Position numbers and translations under genes: made by a program. Below the pieces are notes generated by a model. The model had not been told where the DNA came from, searched no databases, and worked only from the letters and a program-made list of their open reading frames with translations. Of a stretch of 64,000 bases of DNA, positions 10,376 through 20,067 are shown piece by piece. Source of the stretch: an uncultured Methylococcales bacterium (GTDB lineage: Bacteria; Pseudomonadota; Gammaproteobacteria; Methylococcales; Methylomonadaceae); the NCBI GenBank assembly GCA_913019935.1, contig CAJVZC010000003.1, positions 1 through 64,000 of the forward strand. The letters run 5' to 3'. Position 1 is the first letter of the stretch. Each line of letters starts with the position of its first letter.

Positions 10376-11056
10376 TTATAAACGCTTTAATTCTTCCACA
10401 ACACCGTCAATGCCGATATAAATAACAGAAGCTAAATCACGAAAAACACCATGCTCAATAACCCCAGGCATCGCATTTAAAGTCGTGTCTATTTGTTCAG
10501 CCGTTAACAAAGACCCAAAATCAACATCTAACACCAAATTGCCATAACTGGTAACAGCAAGCCCACTGTTATTGGCATTAGGCCTTAATACCGCTTGACC
10601 ACCGATCCCTTGTAACGCCTTCACAACCAATTGCCACGAAAAAGGAATTACCTCGACAGGAACAGGAAAACGATCACCAATCTGCCGGACACGTTTACTC
10701 TCATCAATCAAAACGATAAACTTATCAGCCGCTGTTGCTAAAATCTTCTCCCGTACCAAGTCCGCACCTTGTCCTTTAGATAAAACTAAATCATCGGTCA
10801 CCTCATCAGCACCATCGACATAATAATCAAGTTTATTCAAGTGTTCTATAGCCATCATCGGCAACCCTAATCGTTGAGCCTTTTGCATACTCACAATTGA
10901 ACTGGCAACGGTTTGCACAACCAATCCTTCTTCATGATGCCGTTGAGCCAAGGCTTCAATAAAACAATCTGCACTTGAACCGGTTCCTAACCCAACAACC
11001 ATACCCGAGCTAACTTCCATCGCCGCCTTTTTTGCCACTCGCTCTTTATCGTTCAT
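10376..11056 (-). CDS. rpiA: ribose-5-phosphate isomerase A
   Basis: VVGLGTGSSADCFIEAL, YVDGADEV, KGQGADLVREKILA. Confidence 0.96.
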   Translation of the reverse strand: MNDKERVAKKAAMEVSSGMVVGLGTGSSADCFIEALAQRHHEEGLVVQTVASSIVSMQKAQRLGLPMMAIEHLNKLDYYVDGADEVTDDLVLSKGQGADLVREKILATAADKFIVLIDESKRVRQIGDRFPVPVEVIPFSWQLVVKALQGIGGQAVLRPNANNSGLAVTSYGNLVLDVDFGSLLTAEQIDTTLNAMPGVIEHGVFRDLASVIYIGIDGVVEELKRL

Positions 11057-11092
11057 AAGTACTCCCTAAATCCATTTTGCAACAACACGCAC

Positions 11093-11887
11093 TCAAGGTT
11101 TAACTTGATATGTTTGTGAAAAGACCTTGCCATCCGTATCAATCGCTTCGGCACGTAATTCACCGGCTGACTGAGGCACAAAATAAAATCTAAAATTAGG
11201 ATCTGCACTAATCGCAATATCCGTCTTAGCCGTCAGTACCGGCTGACCATCAAACGTTACCTTTACTTTTTCCACATAATAAGCTGGACGTATAAAGCGA
11301 CTGACCTGATCCATTTGCATCCCGGTGATATTAGGGTGACTGATTAATAATTGCGCCAAATTGGGCTCATTAGACTGTACGCTACTGGGGAACTTGAATT
11401 TCATACGTCCTAATCGCTGCATCGCCGCATCTAAATCGGCTCCAATCGGGGCCGAACAACCGCCACTGGCTTTAACAAACTTTTTCACCATAACAAGTTG
11501 TCCATCATTCATTTCTGCAATAGCACGCACATAGCTGTAAGAATTAACGCGAAGACGCATAGCAACATCCGCTTTACCACTTAAGGGCGTAAAATTAAAC
11601 TCAGCAGCAAAAGGTATCGGATTCTTATCGACAATCAAGGTGATTTTTTTTATATATTTATCATCCGTCTGATTAATCTTACTGGTCACCCTAATCGGAA
11701 CCAAGGCTGCATCTTCTGCACGGTAAGGCGCCTCTATAGCAATAATATTTTCAGACTCACTAATCGCACGCCCTGAAAAAAACTGCCCCTTCAATGTGTT
11801 TTGCCAAACCGTTTCATCAACACCAGCAGAAACGACGCTAATAAAAGACACTAAACATAAACTCAGAATCACGCTAACTATTTTCAT
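11093..11887 (-). CDS. quinoprotein dehydrogenase-associated SoxYZ-like carrier protein
   Basis: 264 aa with signal peptide; SoxY-like part ending KASGGCSAPIGADLDAAMQRLG then a SoxZ-like part ISHPNITGMQMDQVSR ... YYVEKVKVTFDGQPVL; fused SoxYZ architecture. Confidence 0.85.
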   Translation of the reverse strand: MKIVSVILSLCLVSFISVVSAGVDETVWQNTLKGQFFSGRAISESENIIAIEAPYRAEDAALVPIRVTSKINQTDDKYIKKITLIVDKNPIPFAAEFNFTPLSGKADVAMRLRVNSYSYVRAIAEMNDGQLVMVKKFVKASGGCSAPIGADLDAAMQRLGRMKFKFPSSVQSNEPNLAQLLISHPNITGMQMDQVSRFIRPAYYVEKVKVTFDGQPVLTAKTDIAISADPNFRFYFVPQSAGELRAEAIDTDGKVFSQTYQVKP

Positions 11888-11905
11888 AAATAACCTCTTA
11901 TCCTA

Positions 11906-12838
11906 TTAATCTTCCCACTCTAATTCAGCAAAAACGAATGTGATATTTTTTTTATGGAAAACATCAAACAAGGCCCACTGCCCTGCTGCATTTTGACCCA
12001 CCTCAGCAATAGCTTGTTCAATAAACTTGCCCTCTTTTATCATTGCCCGCACTTCTCTCAATAACAGGGACAAATATGACTCTTGGCGTTGCAATGCAGC
12101 TCGCCAGTTAACAAGAACCGGGCCATGCCCTGGAACCACACGCTTAACCTGTAAACGTGATAACCCTTTTAATTCTTTTAACCAGCCCTTAAGACTGCCA
12201 TCAACCACAGGCAGATGCTCGACAAACAATAAATCTGATAACCATAAGGTCTGGCTATTCTCATCAAGCACAGACAAATCATTATCTGTATGAGCACTAC
12301 CGTGCGCTGTAATGGCCAATATTCTGCCCCCTAAATCCAACGTTAAAGAATCAGTCACCGCAATATCTGGCAACACTATATCTTGTAACGTTAAGTTAAT
12401 CCCTAACTGCTCCACAGCGCGTTGGGTATAAAAAATCGCTCGCGCTTGCAGAGCACGCGCAAGATTCTTATGCCCGATAAATTGCACACCGTTCTCTTTA
12501 AAACTACGATTGCCAAAAATATGATCAGGGTGTACATGGCTATTTATGACATAACAAATCGGCACGTCAGTAATTTTCTCAATCGCCTCTTTCAGTAAAC
12601 GACCTTGCTCTCGATTACCCCCTGAATCCAAAACGGCGACACATTGCTTACCAACCACAAAGCCGATATTAGCTATTGCACCATGATTGGTTCGATTAGG
12701 TAACTCATGGTTGCCTAAATGAAAATATAATCCTGGCGCGACCTTCTGTACTGTAAAAGCCTCCTTTATCTTGGCTTGGCACTGCACTGTGAAAAAACCC
12801 ACCCATAGGCTTAAACTGACTACCCAAAAAGATTTCAT
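11906..12838 (-). CDS. quinoprotein relay system zinc metallohydrolase (SoxH-like MBL fold)
   Basis: 310 aa, N-terminal signal; VINSHVHPDHIFGNRSF, HGSAHTDNDLSV, WLSDLLFVEHLPVVDGSLKGWL, VVPGHGPV. Confidence 0.85.
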   Translation of the reverse strand: MKSFWVVSLSLWVGFFTVQCQAKIKEAFTVQKVAPGLYFHLGNHELPNRTNHGAIANIGFVVGKQCVAVLDSGGNREQGRLLKEAIEKITDVPICYVINSHVHPDHIFGNRSFKENGVQFIGHKNLARALQARAIFYTQRAVEQLGINLTLQDIVLPDIAVTDSLTLDLGGRILAITAHGSAHTDNDLSVLDENSQTLWLSDLLFVEHLPVVDGSLKGWLKELKGLSRLQVKRVVPGHGPVLVNWRAALQRQESYLSLLLREVRAMIKEGKFIEQAIAEVGQNAAGQWALFDVFHKKNITFVFAELEWED

Positions 12839-13740
12839 TTCGAACCACTCTCCTTTTGATCACACAATTCTAAAAAAGCTTTCACTGCACGCGACTGAAT
12901 AGCGACTTTCGGCGCAATAATATTCAAATGCCACAACAACCCACTGGTTGAATTTAACCGACGAGCCACTAATCCTTCGCGCTCATAACGCAAAGCCTGA
13001 GAAGAAGAAAAACCAATGCCTAATCCGGCTCTCACAGCCTCTTTAATACCCGAAACACCCATGACTTCTATATTAACAGGAATCTCCAATTTCGCTTTTG
13101 CTAACGCTCTTTCTAAAACCTGACGCGCTCCTGATTCAGGCTCACGCCAAATCACTGGGTAATTAAGTAACGCATGCAGCGGAACCGACTCAGAATACAG
13201 ATAGGAAAGCTCATGACCTTCCGGTAAGACCAACACAATTTCATCCTCTTGCCACGGTATTAATTGATAATTCTTAGGCAATAATTCTCGATCAATCGGT
13301 CCTTCAATAAAACCTAAATCGAGACTACTCAGATTTTTCAGGATTTCATGGGTATTTCCCGTTTTCATAAAGACTTGTACACCGTGATGCAGTGTTTGTA
13401 ATTGCACAACATATTTAGGTAGATAAAAGCTAGCTATGGTCATGGTTGAACCAATCCGAAGTGTCCCTGCATTGATTTCCTGCAAACAACGAACAAATTC
13501 ATTGGCTTCACTAAAGCTTTTCTCAAAATTATTCGCATGCTCTAACAAACTCTCCCCGGCCGGCGTTAAGACAATACGGTGCCCCTCACGCTCATATAAC
13601 GGTTCACCCACAGCACCTTGCAATAATTTCAATTGCCCTGATACCGCCGGCTGACCAATATTTAACGCCTGTGCTGCCCGAGTTATACTACAAAACTTGG
13701 CGACGACACAAAAAGTCAGTAAATGCTGTGGATTCAACAT
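12835..13740 (-). CDS. LysR family transcriptional regulator
   Basis: LNPQHLLTFCVVAKFCSITRAAQALNIGQPAVSGQLKLLQGAVGEPLYEREG HTH; divergent from the formate dehydrogenase genes. Confidence 0.93.
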   Translation of the reverse strand: MLNPQHLLTFCVVAKFCSITRAAQALNIGQPAVSGQLKLLQGAVGEPLYEREGHRIVLTPAGESLLEHANNFEKSFSEANEFVRCLQEINAGTLRIGSTMTIASFYLPKYVVQLQTLHHGVQVFMKTGNTHEILKNLSSLDLGFIEGPIDRELLPKNYQLIPWQEDEIVLVLPEGHELSYLYSESVPLHALLNYPVIWREPESGARQVLERALAKAKLEIPVNIEVMGVSGIKEAVRAGLGIGFSSSQALRYEREGLVARRLNSTSGLLWHLNIIAPKVAIQSRAVKAFLELCDQKESGSK

Positions 13741-13791
13741 AAAAGTGTTTCAAACAAGAGTAACGATTAACAACTAATAAGCCCCTAACTA

Positions 13792-13808
13792 TATCATTTT
13801 TAATGATA
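13792..13808. promoter_or_regulatory. candidate LysR box (ATC-N9-GAT palindrome)
   Basis: TATCATT TTT AATGATA perfect 7-bp arms in the 182-bp LysR/fds divergent intergenic region. Confidence 0.6.
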
Positions 13809-13922
13809 GAAACGTCACAAATAATGACTTGAAAGCAATGTACAATCTACTGTAAAGTTTACCCATTTTTTAGCATAAGTCATTAAATTTGCTAATCATT
13901 TTACAGCTATTAGGGGACCTGA

Positions 13923-15623
13923 GTGGCAACCACACATATTGATGCAGATCAAATCGTCAAAAAAAAACGCAAAGGCCGAAAAGGCCATTCCGTTGACTTA
14001 ACGACCCTCAGAGAAATCCAAGACCTTTTAGGCAATGAACCGCGTCGCGCCGACCTGTTGATTGAGCATTTACATAAAATACAAGACCGGTACCATCATC
14101 TTTCTGACAAGCACTTAACCGCTTTAGCACACGAAATGAACCTATCGACGGCTGAAGTCTTCGAGGTTGCGAGTTTCTATCATCACTTTGATGTTGTTAA
14201 AGCAGGAGAAAATCCACCGCCAAACTTAACGGTTCGGGTCTGCGAATCGGTTTCTTGTGAACTTGCCGGTGCTAAAGACTTGCTCAGTACGCTACAAAAT
14301 ACGCTAGGTGACACGGTCCGCCTCCAACCGGTTCCCTGTGTCGGTCGTTGCCAAGAAGCACCTGTTGCTGTTGTCGGTCAAAATCCAATTGCCCACGCGA
14401 CGGTAGATAAAACCGTTTCCGCTATTGAAACCAAGCAAATTACCGCACCAATAGCTGACTACATAACTCGTGACCAATATGAACAAGACGGTGGCTACCA
14501 AACCTTACACAGTTGTCTCGATGGCGAACGTGATGCCGAACAAATCATTACACTCATGGAGAATTCCGGCTTACGCGGCTTAGGTGGTGCAGGTTTTCCT
14601 GCCGGCAAAAAATGGCGCATTGTCAAAGGTTACTCAGGCCCTAGAATGATGGCCATTAATATCGATGAAGGCGAACCCGGCACCTTTAAAGATCGTCATT
14701 ATCTTGAACAAGACCCACACCGTTTTCTTGAAGGCATGTTAATTGCCGCCACTATAGTTGATTGCGCTGAAATCTATATTTATTTACGCGACGAATATGC
14801 CGGTTGCCGAGAAATTCTGACCCGTGAACTTCAGAATTTAACAAACAACCCACCGTCCGCATCCCATCAGTTGCCTAACATACAACTGCGTCGCGGAGCG
14901 GGTGCTTATATTTGTGGTGAAGAATCTGCCATGATCGAATCCTTAGAAGGTAAACGCGGTATGCCGCGTCTGCGCCCCCCTTATTTAGCCGAAGTTGGTT
15001 TATTTAACCGGCCCACGCTTGAACACAACATGGAGACTGTTTACTGGGTTCGAGATATTATTGAAAAAGGCCCGGAATGGTTTAGTTCGCACGGTCGTCA
15101 TGATCGTAAAGGCTTACGCTCTTTTTCCGTTTCCGGACGCGTCCAAAAACCCGGTGTCCACCTCGCCCCAGCTGGGATCACCATCAAAGAACTGATTGAA
15201 GAATATTGTGGTGGAATGCTACCCGGCCAACAATTTTATGGTTACTTCCCCGGCGGCGCCTCAGGCGGTATTTTACCGGCTTCTCTGGGCGATATTCCTC
15301 TCGACTTTGACACACTCAATCAATACGGCTGTTTTATCGGATCCGCTGCCATCATTGTACTTTCTGATCAAGATAGTGCTAAAGACTGCGCTCTTAACGC
15401 CATGAAATTCTTTGAAGAAGAGTCCTGCGGTCAATGTACGCCTTGTCGCGTAGGGACCAGTAAAGCCGTTGGACTCATGGAGCAATCTCAATGGGATACT
15501 GAACTACTGGAAGAGCTCTCATCAGTCATGTGCGATGCTTCAATCTGTGGTCTAGGACAAGCCGCACCAAATCCATTACGCAGTATTATCAAATACTTCC
15601 CTGACGAATTAACGTCTTCATAA
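13923..15623 (+). CDS. NAD-dependent formate dehydrogenase, fused gamma/beta (NuoE-NuoF-like) subunit
   Basis: GTG start; N-terminal NuoE-like VRVCESVSCELAG ... VPCVGRCQEAP, then NuoF-like GLRGLGGAGFPAGKKW, GEPGTFKDRH, RGAGAYICGEESAMIESLEGKRGMPRLRPP, CGQCTPCRVGTSK. Confidence 0.93.
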   Translation: MATTHIDADQIVKKKRKGRKGHSVDLTTLREIQDLLGNEPRRADLLIEHLHKIQDRYHHLSDKHLTALAHEMNLSTAEVFEVASFYHHFDVVKAGENPPPNLTVRVCESVSCELAGAKDLLSTLQNTLGDTVRLQPVPCVGRCQEAPVAVVGQNPIAHATVDKTVSAIETKQITAPIADYITRDQYEQDGGYQTLHSCLDGERDAEQIITLMENSGLRGLGGAGFPAGKKWRIVKGYSGPRMMAINIDEGEPGTFKDRHYLEQDPHRFLEGMLIAATIVDCAEIYIYLRDEYAGCREILTRELQNLTNNPPSASHQLPNIQLRRGAGAYICGEESAMIESLEGKRGMPRLRPPYLAEVGLFNRPTLEHNMETVYWVRDIIEKGPEWFSSHGRHDRKGLRSFSVSGRVQKPGVHLAPAGITIKELIEEYCGGMLPGQQFYGYFPGGASGGILPASLGDIPLDFDTLNQYGCFIGSAAIIVLSDQDSAKDCALNAMKFFEEESCGQCTPCRVGTSKAVGLMEQSQWDTELLEELSSVMCDASICGLGQAAPNPLRSIIKYFPDELTSS

Positions 15624-15639
15624 AATCAATACCACGACT

Positions 15640-18411
15640 ATGGCCGCTAACCCAGAAACTACAAAAAACACCATAACCTTCTCTCTGGACGGGGACAATA
15701 TAGAAGCCGCTGCCGATGAAACCATTCTCGAGGCGGCAAAAAGACACGGCAAAGAAATTCCCCATCTGTGTTACAAAGAAGGCCTAAGAGCGGATGGAAA
15801 CTGTCGTGCTTGCGTGGTTGAAATCGAAGGAGAACGTGTTTTAGCACCCTCTTGCTGTAGAGCGCCTACTGAAAACATGCAAGTCAAAAGCCAGAGTGAA
15901 CGAGCACTGAAATCACAAAAAATGGTTCTTGAACTATTACTATCAGATATGCCGGAGCAGGGCCCCTCCCCGTACAAAAAAGATTCAGAGTTAGACCTCT
16001 GGGCTAATAAATTAGCCCTTTCAACCCCCAGATTTCCCAGCCGCGCACAACCCAAAGCAGACACCTCACACCCCGCTATGGCGGTGAACTTAGATGCTTG
16101 TATTCAATGTACACGCTGCGTTAGGGCTTGCCGTGAAGAACAAATGAATGATGTTATTGGCTACGCCAACCGTGGCAAACATTCTGAAATTGTCTTTGAT
16201 ATTGGAGACCCCATGGGCGCCAGTAGTTGTGTGGGTTGCGGTGAATGTGTTCAGGCCTGCCCTACCGGTGCCCTGATGCCGGCTCATAATGTTGGTCTAG
16301 AAACAATCGACAAGACTGTTGATTCAACTTGCCCGTATTGCGGCGTCGGTTGCTTAATCAAATACCATGTCAAAGACAATAAAATCATGTACACCGAAGG
16401 TCGAGACGGTTACACCAATCACCACCGGTTATGCGTTAAAGGTCGTTTCGGATTTAATTATATTGATAACCCTCTGCGACTAACAACCCCACTCATCCGA
16501 CGTGAAGGCGTTGCTAAAAGCACCGAACTTCTGGATCCCGATAATATTAATGACGTCTTTCGCGAAGCCAGCTGGGAAGAAGCTCTGGATTTTGCCGCCC
16601 ATGGTTTTTTATCTATCCGCGACAATATCGGCAATAATGCTTTAGCAGGACTGGGTTCAGCCAAAGGCAGTAATGAAGAAGCTTATCTGTTTCAAAAACT
16701 GATTAGAACTGGATTTGGCTCAAACAATGTCGACCATTGCACCCGACTTTGCCATGCATCATCGGTTGTCGCCTTATTAGAATGTCTTGGCAGTGGCGCG
16801 GTTTCAAACCCTGTATCCGATGTTAGCGATGCCGAAGTTATCATCATTATTGGCTCAAATCCAACGGTCAATCACCCCGTTGGCGCCACCTTTATGAAGA
16901 ATGCCAGTAAAAAGGGCACAAAAATAATCTTAATCGATCCGGCCAAAACCGATATCGCCAAATACGCGTCTTATTCTTTACAGTTTAGACCTGATACCGA
17001 TGTCGCCTTACTCAATGCCATGATGTATACCATTTTGGAAGAGCAACTCCAAGATAATGATTATATTCATGCCCACACTGAGAATTTTGAGGTTATGAGC
17101 GATCATGTCGCCGATTACAGCCCTGAAAAGGTGGCCCCAATCTGCGGCATTGATGCCGAAACCATTCGAGAAGTTTCCAGACTCTACGCTAAATCTAAGG
17201 CCTCTATGATTTTATGGGGCATGGGTGTTTCTCAACATATCCATGGAACCGATAATGCACGTTGCCTGATTTCACTGGCCTTAATGACTGGCCAAATAGG
17301 AAGACCTGGCACCGGCCTACACCCTCTTAGAGGTCAAAACAACGTCCAAGGCGCTTCCGATGTCGGCCTTATTCCGATGGTTTTTCCTGATTACCTCCCC
17401 GTTAGCGACCCTGAAAATCGCATAAAATTTGAAAAACTGTGGCAAACACCACTCAGTGCCGACGCTGGCCTCACGACCGTAGAAATGATTCATGAAATCC
17501 TCCATGGTAATGTTCACGGCATGTATGTTGAAGGTGAAAATCCAGCAATGTCTGATCCGAATCAGAACCATGCCAGAAAAGCCTTTGCAGCCCTCAATCA
17601 TTTAGTTGTTCAGGATATTTTTCTCACTGAGACCGCCGGCTTTGCAGATGTTATCTTGCCTGCTTCGGCTTTCTACGAAAAAAATGGCACTTTTTCCAAC
17701 ACTGATCGACGCGTTCAGATGGGCCGCCAAGCCGTTACGCCACCGGGTCAAGCCAAACAAGACCTCTGGATTATTCAAGAAATAGCCAACCGAATGGGCC
17801 TGAACTGGAATTATCAGGGTCCTGAAGATGTATTCAATGAAATGCGATTAGCTATGGACAGTATTGCAGGAATGACTTGGGATCGTCTACAACGGGAAGA
17901 CTCACTAACTTACCCTCTTGAGCAGGAAGGTGACCCTGGACAGCCTATTATTTTTACTGATGGATTTCCAACCGTTACCGGCCGAGGAAAATTTGTCCCC
18001 GCATCCTACACGCAGGCCGATGAACTCCCTGATGAACACTTCCCTTTTATTTTTATTACCGGCCGACAACTAGAGCACTGGCATACCGGCAGCATGACCC
18101 GCCATTCAGAAACATTAAATGCCTTAGAACCCGATCCTGTTGCTTCGATTCACCCTGAAGACCTAGAAAAATTAGGCATTAAAGCTGGAGAGATCATTAC
18201 TTTAGAATCAAAGCGGGGAAAATTGTCCGCCTATGCCAGAGCAGAAACAAGTATCCAGAAAGGAACTATTTTTATGGCTTTTTGCTATAACGAGGCTAGC
18301 GCCAACCTACTCACTAATGAGGCCCTCGACCCCGCAGCTAAAATACCAGAATTCAAATTTTGTGCCATTAAAGCTTATTCAGGCACCCAAATAGACACCC
18401 GAATTCATTAG
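15640..18411 (+). CDS. formate dehydrogenase alpha (catalytic, molybdopterin) subunit with N-terminal Fe-S domains
   Basis: 923 aa; 2Fe-2S domain IPHLCYKEGLRADGNCRACVVEI, 4Fe-4S CIQCTRCVRAC / CVGCGECVQACP, STCPYCGVGC, VDHCTRLCHASSV (Cys rather than Sec), GMGVSQHIHGTDN. Confidence 0.95.
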   Translation: MAANPETTKNTITFSLDGDNIEAAADETILEAAKRHGKEIPHLCYKEGLRADGNCRACVVEIEGERVLAPSCCRAPTENMQVKSQSERALKSQKMVLELLLSDMPEQGPSPYKKDSELDLWANKLALSTPRFPSRAQPKADTSHPAMAVNLDACIQCTRCVRACREEQMNDVIGYANRGKHSEIVFDIGDPMGASSCVGCGECVQACPTGALMPAHNVGLETIDKTVDSTCPYCGVGCLIKYHVKDNKIMYTEGRDGYTNHHRLCVKGRFGFNYIDNPLRLTTPLIRREGVAKSTELLDPDNINDVFREASWEEALDFAAHGFLSIRDNIGNNALAGLGSAKGSNEEAYLFQKLIRTGFGSNNVDHCTRLCHASSVVALLECLGSGAVSNPVSDVSDAEVIIIIGSNPTVNHPVGATFMKNASKKGTKIILIDPAKTDIAKYASYSLQFRPDTDVALLNAMMYTILEEQLQDNDYIHAHTENFEVMSDHVADYSPEKVAPICGIDAETIREVSRLYAKSKASMILWGMGVSQHIHGTDNARCLISLALMTGQIGRPGTGLHPLRGQNNVQGASDVGLIPMVFPDYLPVSDPENRIKFEKLWQTPLSADAGLTTVEMIHEILHGNVHGMYVEGENPAMSDPNQNHARKAFAALNHLVVQDIFLTETAGFADVILPASAFYEKNGTFSNTDRRVQMGRQAVTPPGQAKQDLWIIQEIANRMGLNWNYQGPEDVFNEMRLAMDSIAGMTWDRLQREDSLTYPLEQEGDPGQPIIFTDGFPTVTGRGKFVPASYTQADELPDEHFPFIFITGRQLEHWHTGSMTRHSETLNALEPDPVASIHPEDLEKLGIKAGEIITLESKRGKLSAYARAETSIQKGTIFMAFCYNEASANLLTNEALDPAAKIPEFKFCAIKAYSGTQIDTRIH

Positions 18412-18418
18412 GAAATTA

Positions 18419-18447
18419 TAAAGGTACTGTTACTCACAGTACCTTTA
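18419..18447. terminator. bidirectional terminator hairpin
   Basis: AAAGGTACTGT (18420-18430) TACTC ACAGTACCTTT (18436-18446), 11-bp perfect arms between convergent fdh alpha and iscA-like genes. Confidence 0.8.
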
Positions 18448-18456
18448 ATAATGGTG

Positions 18457-18786
18457 CTAAACGGAAAAACTCTCTCCACAGCCACAAGCATCTTTCACGT
18501 TAGGATTATTAAAAACAAAGGCTTCATTAATGCCTTCTTGTCGATAATCCAATTCCAACCCTTTAATAAAAGAAAGGTGCTCTTCACTAACAATAACTTT
18601 AACGCCATAACCTTCATGAATTGAATCATGGTCAGTTAATACGTCAGCGTAGGCTAAAGTATAGGCGTATCCCGTACAACCCGATTCTTTAACGCCTAAC
18701 TTCAACCCCAGTCCGTGACCGCGCTGCTCTAATTGACGCTTAATCTGTGTAGCCGCCCGTTCAGTCAATGTAATGGAATTATTCAC
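18457..18786 (-). CDS. iron-sulfur cluster assembly accessory protein (IscA/HesB family)
   Basis: 109 aa; LKLGVKESGCTGYAYTL ... VFNNPNVKDACGCGESFSV three-Cys A-type carrier motif. Confidence 0.92.
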   Translation of the reverse strand: MNNSITLTERAATQIKRQLEQRGHGLGLKLGVKESGCTGYAYTLAYADVLTDHDSIHEGYGVKVIVSEEHLSFIKGLELDYRQEGINEAFVFNNPNVKDACGCGESFSV

Positions 18787-18885
18787 GATACCTCTCTTGT
18801 AAATCTCAAATTATAAATACTATTGAATTATACGTTAATTTTTACTTTTAATAATCAATGTTTTATTAGCAATAATTCATAATAC

Positions 18886-20007
18886 TTAAGCATTATTGAT
18901 GATCGATTTAAGTAACTGCATAAACTGATCAATTTCAGCTTTCGTGTTCATTTCTCCTAAACTCACCCTGACAGCACTTTTGGCTAAGGCCGCATCAACA
19001 CCCATGGCCAACAAAACATGACTGGCTTCACCGCCACTGGCACAGGCCGAACCACTCGATACGGCACAACCTTTTTTATCTAACTGCATTAAGATCATTT
19101 CACCATCCATTGCTGGCATGGCAAACTGTACGGTGTTCGGTAGACGCTCAACCCGTTCTGAAAATATCGTCACGCCCGGAATCTGCTCGCGTAATTGTTT
19201 TTCTAAATAATTTCTTAACTGCCTTAACGACTCACTCCTGGCCATCAACGAGACCTGAGCAATTTCTGCTGCTTTACCAAAACCAATAATGGCAGGTACA
19301 TTTTCGGTTCCAGCGCGAAGACCATACTCTTGTCCGCCTCCAATTAATAGTGGTGTAAGCGCATCGGGCTGACGTACGACTAAGGCACCCACTCCCTTGG
19401 GTCCATAAATTTTATGACTGGAAAGAGAAAGCATATCCACGCTCAATGTTTTGATATCAATCGGGATTTTCCCTAAGGCCTGCACCGCATCCGTGTGTAA
19501 CGTTATGGGGGCATGAAGGGTTTTAAAGTACTCGGCTAACTGAGCAATCGGTTGTATCACACCTGTTTCATTATTAGCCATCATGACTGATACTAAGTTT
19601 CCACGCGTTGCTAATCTTGAAGGCGCCACCTTAAAATCAACAACGCCTTGATGGTCAACATTCAAATACTCAATCGCCAAAGCGTCTTTAATAGATAACG
19701 CCGCCTCTAGAACAGATGGATGCTCTATTTTAGAAATAAAAATTTTTGACGATGCAGGATGAACTAAAGAACCTTTAATAGCTAAATTATTCGCTTCTGT
19801 CCCACCACTGGTAAAAATAACCTCCGATGGCTGTGCACCGACCAATGCAGCCACTTGACAGCGCGCTGTATCCAACGCGCTACGCACAACGCGCCCTAAA
19901 CGGTACAAACTGGATGGGTTCCCATAAAAAGAGGTCATGAAAGGTTGCATAGCCTCCAAAACCCTCAAATCCATAGGCGATGTGGCATTATGATCAAAAT
20001 ATATCAT
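18886..20007 (-). CDS. cysteine desulfurase (NifS/IscS family)
   Basis: IYFDHNATSPMD, TSGGTEANNLAIKG, SLSSHKIYGPKGVGAL, SSGSACASGGEASHVL. Confidence 0.93.
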   Translation of the reverse strand: MIYFDHNATSPMDLRVLEAMQPFMTSFYGNPSSLYRLGRVVRSALDTARCQVAALVGAQPSEVIFTSGGTEANNLAIKGSLVHPASSKIFISKIEHPSVLEAALSIKDALAIEYLNVDHQGVVDFKVAPSRLATRGNLVSVMMANNETGVIQPIAQLAEYFKTLHAPITLHTDAVQALGKIPIDIKTLSVDMLSLSSHKIYGPKGVGALVVRQPDALTPLLIGGGQEYGLRAGTENVPAIIGFGKAAEIAQVSLMARSESLRQLRNYLEKQLREQIPGVTIFSERVERLPNTVQFAMPAMDGEMILMQLDKKGCAVSSGSACASGGEASHVLLAMGVDAALAKSAVRVSLGEMNTKAEIDQFMQLLKSIINNA

Positions 20008-20067
20008 CGCGTCGTCAACCCTTCAAAATTTTTGTAAACACACCCTCATTCATAAAAATTATTCTTT

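Noticed and set aside
15771-16064. 97-aa minus-strand ORF inside formate dehydrogenase alpha
   Set aside because: Antisense of conserved Fe-S domain; shadow ORF.
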